A stretch of DNA of 7,576 nt. Source: Spirochaetaceae bacterium. GTDB lineage: Bacteria; Spirochaetota; Spirochaetia; Treponematales; Breznakiellaceae. Position 1 is the first letter of the stretch, and each line of letters opens with the position of its first letter. This document shows positions 1 through 5,644 of the stretch, piece by piece. Location of the stretch: positions 1-7,576 of the forward strand of contig JAISCK010000007.1 of NCBI GenBank assembly GCA_031265635.1, read 5' to 3'. A program made the translations under genes and the position numbers. The notes beneath the pieces were generated by a model, which worked only from the letters and a program-made list of their open reading frames with translations, was not told the origin of the DNA and made no database searches.

Positions 1-648
1 GTCAGGGTCAAGGTGGTTAAAAACAAGGTGGCCCCGCCTTTCCGCAAGGTTGAACTGGAACTTATGTTCGGCAAGGGCATATCCGCCATCGGAAGCCTCC
101 TTGACGCGGCGGTAAAATATGAAATCATCGACAAAAAGGGCGCGTGGTTTGCCTACGGCGAGGAAAAAATAGGCCAGGGCAGGGACAACGCCAAGGAATT
201 TCTTGCCGCCAACCCCCAGCTTGTTTCCGATCTTGAAGGCCGGCTGAGGGCCATCATGTTTCCCGGCAGAACAGCCCCCCCCGCCCGAAGCCCGGCAGCA
301 CCGGCTGCTGCTGTGCCCCCCGCCCGAAGCCCCGCCGCGCCCGTCCTGCCGGTACAGGGCGCCGCAAACCAAAACGCCGCGCCGGTCATGCCGGCGGCTG
401 ACGCGCCGGTACAGGCCGCTGTGCCGCCACAGAGCGCCGTAAACCAAAACGCCGCGCCGCCACAGAGCGCCGTCCCGCCCCAGGGTCCGGTCATGCCTGC
501 TGTACAGAACCCGGCCATGCCGGCTGCCGCGCCGAGGGGAACTCCGGCGGGGAATCCCGGCATAGAACTCAAAAACGAGGAACCCCGGCACCGGGGCCGC
601 CCGCCCGGTTCCAAAAACAAGGTTTCTTCGCCGGAAGACCTTTTCTGA
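1..648 (+). CDS. recA: RecA recombinase, C-terminal part (5' end outside window)
   Basis: RecA forms ATP-dependent filaments on single-stranded DNA, drives strand exchange and triggers SOS autocleavage. The reading frame is open from base 1, so the gene enters from the left; the GTG at 13 is an internal Val codon. The first ~85 visible residues match the RecA C-terminal lobe: RVKVVKNKVAPPF, the MFGKGIS segment, KKGAWF, and GEEKIGQGRDNAKEFL. This corresponds to about residue 243 onward of E. coli RecA. After roughly base 259 the family match stops, and about 129 residues of Pro/Ala/Gln/Val-rich low-complexity sequence follow, with internal repeats. The tail closes with a basic AT-hook-like motif, RGRPPGSKNK (about 592-621), and a short acidic end, PEDLF. 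E. coli RecA has only about 20 acidic residues there. The stop TGA at 646-648 overlaps the folK start, suggesting translational coupling. The identity is firm; the role of the tail is unknown. Confidence 0.97.
   Translation, partial: VRVKVVKNKVAPPFRKVELELMFGKGISAIGSLLDAAVKYEIIDKKGAWFAYGEEKIGQGRDNAKEFLAANPQLVSDLEGRLRAIMFPGRTAPPARSPAAPAAAVPPARSPAAPVLPVQGAANQNAAPVMPAADAPVQAAVPPQSAVNQNAAPPQSAVPPQGPVMPAVQNPAMPAAAPRGTPAGNPGIELKNEEPRHRGRPPGSKNKVSSPEDLF
274..473 (+). repeat. Imperfect direct repeats inside the recA tail
   Basis: Short direct repeats are visible in the GC-rich DNA coding for the RecA tail. A 17-base unit at 277-293 recurs at 316-332 and encodes PPARSPAAP twice. A 19-base unit at 366-384 recurs at 441-459 and encodes NQNAAP. 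An 18-base unit at 423-440 recurs at 456-473 and encodes PPQSAV. The copies are in frame, so gain or loss would change tail length without breaking RecA. They look like slippage-derived coding repeats, not a mobile or regulatory repeat family. Confidence 0.8.
633..647 (+). promoter_or_regulatory. Ribosome binding site and CTG start of folK
   Basis: GGAAGA at 633-638 lies 6 bases before CTG at 645-647. This decides the folK start. The residues from Asn-646-region onward (NNEKVFLGLGSNLGDR) are required by the family. The only ATG, GTG or TTG available in the open frame is the GTG at 702, which lies after the essential GSNLGDR motif. The CTG shares two bases with the recA stop TGA (CTGA). Confidence 0.65.
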
Positions 649-1133
649 ACAACGAAAAAGTCTTTCTTGGCCTCGGCTCAAATCTTGGGGACCGCCGGGC
701 CGTGCTGGAAGCGGCCCTCGCGGAACTTTCCCTGTCGCTGGACGGTTTCAGGGCGGCTTCCCTCTATGAGACGGAGCCTCTCTATGTTGAAGACCAGGGC
801 CTTTTTCTCAATACCGCCGCGGCCGGATGCTACGGCGGTACGCCTGAAGAGCTTCTTGCCCTGATTCAGGGCATCGAAAAAAAACACGGCAGGGACCGGA
901 GCGGGGAACGGCGCTGGGGGGAACGCACCCTGGACATTGATATACTGCTGTTCGGACGCCGTACCGTGCGTAATCCGCCCCTTCTGGAAATCCCCCATCC
1001 AAGGCTCAGGGAGCGGGCCTTTGCCCTGGTTCCCCTGCTTGAGCTTAACCCCGGCGCGACGGAACCCCTTTCGGGCCTGGCCTATGGCGCTGTGCTGAAA
1101 ACGCTTTCCGGCCAGGGCGTCAGGCGCGTATAG
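645..1133 (+). CDS. folK: 2-amino-4-hydroxy-6-hydroxymethyldihydropteridine pyrophosphokinase (HPPK)
   Basis: HPPK transfers pyrophosphate from ATP to 6-hydroxymethyl-7,8-dihydropterin, the step before dihydropteroate synthase in cytosolic folate synthesis. Read from CTG 645, the protein has 162 residues, close to the usual ~160. Family motifs occur in order: GLGSNLGDR (9-17), YETEPLY (41-47), FLNTAA (54-59), RWGERTLDIDILLFG (90-104) and PHPRLRERAFALVPL (118-132). The Mg-binding Asp pair is D97 and D99. One variation is WGER where WGPR is usual. Start choice: beginning at GTG 702 would delete the N-terminal strand and GSNLGDR, so the CTG overlapping the recA stop, with GGAAGA 6 bases upstream, is the best start. 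That makes folK likely coupled to recA translation. The function call is very secure; the start codon is a strong inference. Confidence 0.95.
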   Translation: MNNEKVFLGLGSNLGDRRAVLEAALAELSLSLDGFRAASLYETEPLYVEDQGLFLNTAAAGCYGGTPEELLALIQGIEKKHGRDRSGERRWGERTLDIDILLFGRRTVRNPPLLEIPHPRLRERAFALVPLLELNPGATEPLSGLAYGAVLKTLSGQGVRRV

Positions 1134-1137
1134 GCCC

Positions 1138-1166
1138 TTTACCTCGGTTCACTCCCGTTGTATACT
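1138..1166 (+). promoter_or_regulatory. Sigma-70-type promoter in front of scpA
   Basis: In the 42-base gap between folK and scpA, a -35-like TTTACC (1138-1143, 4 of 6 to TTGACA) is separated by exactly 17 bases from a -10-like TATACT (1161-1166, 5 of 6 to TATAAT). Transcription would begin near 1172-1176, at or just before the scpA ATG at 1176. It would serve scpA and the genes downstream. It is a sequence match only; no start-site data are available here. Confidence 0.55.
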
Positions 1167-1175
1167 GGACACTAC

Positions 1176-1922
1176 ATGGACAGCGGTGAAACCAGTTCTA
1201 CCCACAGCTTTCATTTAAAGGAATTTGAAGGCCCCCTGGACCTTTTGCTTTTTCTTATCAGGAAAAACGAGGTTAATATTTACGACATTCCCATTGCCCA
1301 GATAACCGAGCAGTACCTTGAGTATTTACGCTATGCCTCGGAACTTGACCTTGACGATATCACCGAATTTCACGCCGAGGCATCTACGCTCCTTTACACA
1401 AAATCCCGTATGCTTCTCCCTGTTGAAGCCGGCCCCGACGGCCAGGAGGAGGACCCCCGGCAGGAACTGGTCAGCCGCCTCATCGAGTACCAGAAGGTAA
1501 AAAAACTTTCTGAACTTATGGAAGAACGGGAAAGGGAAGCCGAATGGGTCATTGAGCGGAAAAAACTCCAGCGGGCCCTGCCCTTTGCCGACGAAGGTCT
1601 CTGGGAACAGGTCGATATCTGGGACCTCCTTAAAACCTTTTCAAAGCTCATGTCCGCTCTTTCAGGCGAAAGGATTATCGATCTTTATGAGGAAGTCTCG
1701 GTCAACGAAAAAATAACCCTCATCGCCGAATTTCTCGAAAAAAAGGGGCAGTTCAATTTTACCGAACTGGTATTAAAGCGGGGGTCGGTGCTGGATATTA
1801 TCTGCGCCTTCCTCGCCGTTCTTGAGGCGGTAAAGGTGAGGATGGTTTCGATTTTTCAAAACCGTATGTTCGGCGATATTATGATACGGCCCTACACAAA
1901 AATTTCCGCCGGGACCCTTTAG
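1176..1922 (+). CDS. scpA: Segregation and condensation protein A (kleisin)
   Basis: ScpA is the kleisin of the bacterial SMC-ScpA-ScpB complex: it bridges the SMC heads and binds ScpB, and the complex compacts and separates sister chromosomes. The 248-residue product carries the signature FEGPLDLLLFLIRK (17-30), then DIPIAQITEQYLEYL (37-51) and HAEASTLLYTKSRMLLP (66-82). An acidic, charged middle follows (about 85-130). The C-terminal winged helix, which contacts the SMC head, ends in FLAVLEAVKVRMVSIFQ (212-228). Start: ATG 1176 is preferred; an in-frame TTG at 1158 would add six residues but overlaps the promoter spacer. Neither start has a visible Shine-Dalgarno, and the predicted transcription start falls almost on the ATG, so translation may be leaderless. 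Its stop lies inside the scpB ribosome binding site, so the pair is probably coupled. smc itself is not in the window. Confidence 0.95.
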   Translation: MDSGETSSTHSFHLKEFEGPLDLLLFLIRKNEVNIYDIPIAQITEQYLEYLRYASELDLDDITEFHAEASTLLYTKSRMLLPVEAGPDGQEEDPRQELVSRLIEYQKVKKLSELMEEREREAEWVIERKKLQRALPFADEGLWEQVDIWDLLKTFSKLMSALSGERIIDLYEEVSVNEKITLIAEFLEKKGQFNFTELVLKRGSVLDIICAFLAVLEAVKVRMVSIFQNRMFGDIMIRPYTKISAGTL

Positions 1923-1931
1923 GAGCGTGGA

Positions 1932-2471
1932 GTGGAGAAGGAAACGGCGCTTATAGAAGCCATATTGTATCTTGAAAGCGATCCCGCGGAAGTAACGAAG
2001 CTCGTCCGTATTTCGGGCCTTTCCCGCGACGCGGTGGACGCTGCCCTGGAAGCGCTGGACGCCCGCTATGCCGGGGCGGATTCGGGGGTGGAAATTTCCC
2101 GCATAGGCGGCGGGGTGATGATTGCGCCCAAGCGGGAGTACTGGGAAAACCTCAAGGAACGCTACGGCAGGCGGAACGAAAAAACCCTTTCCAGGGCCGC
2201 CCTTGAGACCCTCTCCATCATAGCCTATTCCCAGCCCATAACCAGGGGGGAGATAGAGGCCCTGCGGGGAGTACAGGCCGACAATATGATACGCCTCCTT
2301 GTGGAGCGAAAACTTATAGAGGAAATTGGCAAAAAGGACGTTCCCGGCAAGCCCGCCCAGTACGGGACCACCAGGGAATTCCTCGCGTTTTTCCGGCTGG
2401 AAAGCATCGGCGATCTTCCCCGGCTCGGAGAAAGCGAAGCCGACAGGTTTGAACTTGACGGAGAAAACTGA
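1932..2471 (+). CDS. scpB: Segregation and condensation protein B
   Basis: ScpB dimerises and binds the ScpA kleisin, completing the SMC condensin on the nucleoid. The protein has 179 residues and consists of two winged-helix domains, about 1-80 and 85-160. The second holds the family hallmark ALETLSIIAYSQPITRGEIEALRGV-type segment (90-114; key residues IAYSQPITRGEIE) followed by PAQYGTTREFLAFFRL (141-156), the usual YGTT...FL...F ending. The start is GTG 1932, supported by AGGAG at 1921-1925 with 6-base spacing; that site overlaps the scpA stop. A short charged tail ends the protein. The last 17 bases overlap the start of the next gene. Adjacency with scpA is the standard arrangement and strengthens both calls. 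Confidence 0.95.
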   Translation: MEKETALIEAILYLESDPAEVTKLVRISGLSRDAVDAALEALDARYAGADSGVEISRIGGGVMIAPKREYWENLKERYGRRNEKTLSRAALETLSIIAYSQPITRGEIEALRGVQADNMIRLLVERKLIEEIGKKDVPGKPAQYGTTREFLAFFRLESIGDLPRLGESEADRFELDGEN

Positions 2472-3231
2472 AATCTCAGGACCCGGCCTGATACGGCTCC
2501 AGGTCTTTCTCGCCCGCGCCGGAGTCGCGTCCCGGCGGGCATCGGAAGAACTCATACTCAAGGGCAGGGTTACGGTAAACGGCGAAGTAGTCAGCCTCCT
2601 GGGTACCAAAGTAGGGGAGGGCGACGAGGTGCGCCTTGACGGCGTCCCGCTTGAGGCGGAAAAAAGGCTTCACTACCTGGCCCTCAATAAGCCGCCTCTG
2701 TACATCTGCGCCTCAAGCGATCCTGAGGGAAGGACCCTGGCAAAGTCCCTGCTTCCCCGGGAAATCACCGAGAGGCTGTACAGCGTTGGCCGCCTTGACT
2801 ACCGTTCATCCGGGCTTATACTTTTTACCAATGACGGGAATTTTGCCGGAAAGGTGGGCCATCCTTCCGGGGGCATGGAGAAGGAATACCTTGTTGACGC
2901 GTCGGGACCTGTTCCCGATATGGTGATCGAGGCTTTCAGGCGCGGCGTTGAGATAGAGGGAGAACTGTTCCGCTGCCAAAGCATAGAGAGGCTGGGCCGG
3001 AAATCCCTGCGCGTAGTCCTTGTGGAAGGCAAAAACAGGGAAATACGCAGGGTCTTTTCCCACTTTCATCTCCATCCCCAGCGGCTCCACCGTATCAGGA
3101 TAGGCCCGGTGTCCCTTGGCGGCCTTGAAAGCGGAAAGAGCCGTCCGCTGACGGAGACGGAACTTTCGCTTCTCAATTCCGGGTCCCAAACTAAGTCCGG
3201 CGGACATGAAGGGAAATCCCTTAGGGAGTAA
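2455..3231 (+). CDS. rluB: rRNA pseudouridine synthase, RluB/RsuA family
   Basis: Enzymes of this family convert a specific rRNA uridine to pseudouridine: RluB at 23S position 2605, RsuA at 16S 516, RluF/RluE at other 23S sites. From TTG 2455 the protein has 258 residues. An S4 RNA-binding domain covers about 13-62 (RLQVFLARAGVASRRASEE, then GRVTVNGEVV). The catalytic domain follows, with the motif II loop GRLDYRSSGLILFTNDG (112-128; catalytic Asp115), KEYLV, and a C-terminal VEGKNREIRRVF motif. The family usually has T at the position occupied by S in YRSSGL. Start: TTG 2455 overlaps the scpB 3' end by 17 bases and has only a weak AGG upstream; longer starts read into scpB out of frame and add unrelated sequence. 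RluB is favoured because scpA-scpB-rluB is a common order, but the exact target uridine cannot be read from sequence. Confidence 0.88.
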   Translation: MTEKTEISGPGLIRLQVFLARAGVASRRASEELILKGRVTVNGEVVSLLGTKVGEGDEVRLDGVPLEAEKRLHYLALNKPPLYICASSDPEGRTLAKSLLPREITERLYSVGRLDYRSSGLILFTNDGNFAGKVGHPSGGMEKEYLVDASGPVPDMVIEAFRRGVEIEGELFRCQSIERLGRKSLRVVLVEGKNREIRRVFSHFHLHPQRLHRIRIGPVSLGGLESGKSRPLTETELSLLNSGSQTKSGGHEGKSLRE

Positions 3232-3233
3232 CT

Positions 3234-5630
3234 ATGGTTATCGCTATTGACGGGCCCGCGGGTTCGGGAAAAAGTACAGCCGCTAAGATGCTGGCCCAGG
3301 GCCTGGGCTATACCTATATCAACTCAGGAAGCCTCTACCGGGCCCTGACCCTCGGCTGCCTCAGAAACCATATCAGCCCGGTAGATCCCGAAAAAACCCT
3401 GGAATACGCTCAAAACGCCGAAATAAGCTATAAAAACGGGAGAATATACCTTTTTGGGGAAGATGTAAACGACATACTGCATACCGACGAGATTGATACA
3501 TGGACAGCGCCGCTTTCGGCCATAGTACCGGTACGCCATGTGGTAAACAGCCACATACGGAAAATAGCCGGAAACCTTGACGTGGTGGCCGAGGGCCGGG
3601 ACATGACCACCGTGGTTTTTCCCGGCGCGGAATTCCGGTTTTTCCTTGACGCCTCGGTAAAGGCCAGGGCAAAGCGGCGCTTTGAGCAGGGTGTTTCAAA
3701 TTTCAGTCTTGAGGAAATCGAAAAAACCATAGCCCAAAGGGACGAGATAGACCGGAATAAACAGGAAGGAAAACTTGAAATAGCACCGGGAGTCCTCTAT
3801 ATTGATAGTTCGGACTTGACCTTAAATGAAGTTTATGACAAATTGATACAGACAATACAAGGACAAGGATTGACTATGGAGCAGATGGAAGTGGACCAGG
3901 ACGAAAAGGTCGCGGACACCAGTACGGCGGATGAGTCCAGGGAGGTAAAAGCCCAGGACAATATTCAGACACAGTTACAGGAAGAGTATTTAAAATCCCT
4001 TGAACAGTTGGAAGAGGGACAGTTAATCGACGGCTCTGTGATCCAGGTTACCCAGGATCAGGTTTTTATCGATGTCGGCTACAAATCGGAAGGGAAAATT
4101 CCCCTTGCCGAATTTGCCGAAGTTCCCAAAATTGGCGATACGGTATCGGTAATTCTCATTGCCAAGGAAAACAAGCACGGCGAGCTTATTGTGTCCAAGC
4201 AAAAAGCCGACGTCAAGCTCTTCTGGAAAAACCTCCGCCAGGCCTTCCAGGACCACACGGTAGTGGAGGGGACCATAAGCAAGCTCGTCAAGGGCGGCTA
4301 TGACGCGGAACTCGGGGCGGGGGTGCACGCCTTCCTTCCCATAAGCCAGTCCGATGCCCAAAAGGTTGACAAGCCCGAAAAACTCCTTGACATGAAGACC
4401 AAATTTTATGTTGAAAGGCTTTATTCGGACGGCAAGGTCAACATTGTGGTCAACCGCCGCAAGTGGCTTGAGGAAGAAATCGAAGAAAAGCGTTCCGCCT
4501 TCTTCAACAACATACAGGTCGGGGATGAAGTGTCGGGCGCCGTCAAGAGCTTTACGTCTTTCGGCGCCTTTATAGACCTGGGCGGTTTTGACGGCCTGCT
4601 CCATATCAATGATATGAGCTGGGGCCATGTAACCAGGCCCAAGGATTTTGTAAAAAAGGGCCAGGAAATAACGCTCAAGGTGATACGCATAGACCCGTCG
4701 GAAAAAAGGATCAACCTTTCGCTCAAGCATTTCACCGATGACCCCTGGGTTCATTTTGAGGATAAATACCATGTCAATGACATCGTCAAGGGCAGCGTAA
4801 CCAAACTTACCGATTTCGGCGCTTTTATTGAACTTGAGGAAGGCATAGAGGGCCTTGCCCATATCTCCGAATTCTCCTGGGTTAAAAAGGTCCAGAAACC
4901 CGACGAGATGCTCAAGATAGGCGACGAGGTTGAATGTATGATCCTCGGTTACGATCTCCAGGCGGGGAGGGTGTCTCTCGGCCTCAAGCAGGTCAACGCC
5001 AATCCCTGGGATGACATAGCCGGGAAATATCCCGCTGGAACCCGCCTTACCCGCAAGATCGTCAAACTTACCAATGCCGGGGCCTTTATAAACCTTGAGG
5101 ACGGCATTGACGGTTTCCTCCACGCCGATGATATTTCGTGGACCAGGAAGATAAAGCATCCGGGCAGCGAGTTTGAAGTGGGCCAGGAAGTCGAAGTCAT
5201 GGTGGTCAATTCCGATCCTGAAAACCGCAATATACGCCTGGGCGTCAAACAGCTTTCCGAAGACCCCTGGCAGAGCTTCGCGGCGGCCTACAGGCCGGGC
5301 AGCCCTATAGAAGGGGAGGTTTCATCGGTAACTGATTTCGGCATCTTTGTCCGGGTTCCCGGCGGCATAGAGGGGCTTATCCATAAGACCAATCTGCTTG
5401 AAAACAGGGACGATAATCCCGATGAGGTACTTAAAAAGTACAAGGCCGGCGACAAGATCAAGGCCGTGGTTATTGAAATGACGCCGGATAAACAGAAAGT
5501 CGCCTTTTCCATACGGGATTATCAGAAGAAGGTACAGCGGGAAGAACTTTCCCGCTATATGGCGGCTGAGGAATCTGACGATTCCACTTTTACCCTGGGA
5601 GATTTTTTGAAGTCTAAGGGTAATTCCTAG
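3234..5630 (+). CDS. cmk-rpsA: Cytidylate kinase fused to 30S ribosomal protein S1
   Basis: One 798-residue frame joins two normally separate proteins. Residues 1 to ~210 are cytidylate kinase (CMP/dCMP + ATP to the diphosphate): P-loop GPAGSGKST (7-15), CMP-site NSGSLYR (30-36), EGRDMTTVVFP (120-130), lid RDEIDRNK (169-176). Residues ~215-262 are an acidic linker. Six S1 RNA-binding domains follow, at about 262-332, 340-415, 427-502, 513-588, 600-675 and 687-765; by analogy with E. coli S1, domains 1-2 dock on the ribosome and 3-6 hold mRNA. A GC-poor junction contains an internal ribosome binding site with ATG 3876 (Met215). AGGGAG at 3223-3228, 5 bases before ATG 3234, supports the full-length start; the previous stop is 2 bases upstream. 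In E. coli cmk and rpsA are neighbours, so the fusion joins linked genes. Fusions of this type are known in treponemes. There is no frameshift or stop at the junction. Confidence 0.96.
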   Translation: MVIAIDGPAGSGKSTAAKMLAQGLGYTYINSGSLYRALTLGCLRNHISPVDPEKTLEYAQNAEISYKNGRIYLFGEDVNDILHTDEIDTWTAPLSAIVPVRHVVNSHIRKIAGNLDVVAEGRDMTTVVFPGAEFRFFLDASVKARAKRRFEQGVSNFSLEEIEKTIAQRDEIDRNKQEGKLEIAPGVLYIDSSDLTLNEVYDKLIQTIQGQGLTMEQMEVDQDEKVADTSTADESREVKAQDNIQTQLQEEYLKSLEQLEEGQLIDGSVIQVTQDQVFIDVGYKSEGKIPLAEFAEVPKIGDTVSVILIAKENKHGELIVSKQKADVKLFWKNLRQAFQDHTVVEGTISKLVKGGYDAELGAGVHAFLPISQSDAQKVDKPEKLLDMKTKFYVERLYSDGKVNIVVNRRKWLEEEIEEKRSAFFNNIQVGDEVSGAVKSFTSFGAFIDLGGFDGLLHINDMSWGHVTRPKDFVKKGQEITLKVIRIDPSEKRINLSLKHFTDDPWVHFEDKYHVNDIVKGSVTKLTDFGAFIELEEGIEGLAHISEFSWVKKVQKPDEMLKIGDEVECMILGYDLQAGRVSLGLKQVNANPWDDIAGKYPAGTRLTRKIVKLTNAGAFINLEDGIDGFLHADDISWTRKIKHPGSEFEVGQEVEVMVVNSDPENRNIRLGVKQLSEDPWQSFAAAYRPGSPIEGEVSSVTDFGIFVRVPGGIEGLIHKTNLLENRDDNPDEVLKKYKAGDKIKAVVIEMTPDKQKVAFSIRDYQKKVQREELSRYMAAEESDDSTFTLGDFLKSKGNS
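3865..3878 (+). promoter_or_regulatory. Internal ribosome binding site and ATG for free S1
   Basis: AAGGA at 3865-3869 sits 6 bases before an in-frame ATG at 3876-3878 (Met215), exactly at the boundary between the kinase and the acidic S1 leader; a second in-frame ATG is at 3885. Starting here would give a 584-residue protein containing all six S1 domains and no kinase. The arrangement is as good as the true gene starts in this window. Whether it is used cannot be decided from sequence. Confidence 0.55.
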
Positions 5631-5644
5631 CAGGGACCGCTTTT

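Noticed and set aside
153..620. 155-codon Gly/Ala/Thr-rich minus-strand frame opposite the recA tail
   Set aside because: Its composition is simply the complement of the Pro/Ala repeats; no start signal.
702..1133. folK starting at GTG 702
   Set aside because: It would remove the first strand and GSNLGDR motif that HPPK needs; CTG 645 with its upstream GGAAGA fits better.
1158..1175. TTG 1158 as scpA start
   Set aside because: It adds six residues with no family support, lacks a ribosome binding site and overlaps the -10 region.
1773..2609. 278-codon minus-strand frame across scpA, scpB and rluB
   Set aside because: It spans three recognised plus-strand genes and shows no domain pattern; a shadow frame.
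3816..3860. Possible promoter before the S1 part (TTGACC at 3816-3821 in a GC-poor patch)
   Set aside because: No -10-like hexamer at 16-18 bases spacing; kept only as a ribosome binding site call.
4023..5159. 378-codon open frame on the minus strand opposite the S1 domains
   Set aside because: It mirrors a certain gene, has no family motifs or ribosome binding site, and arises from codon bias in the repeated S1 coding region.
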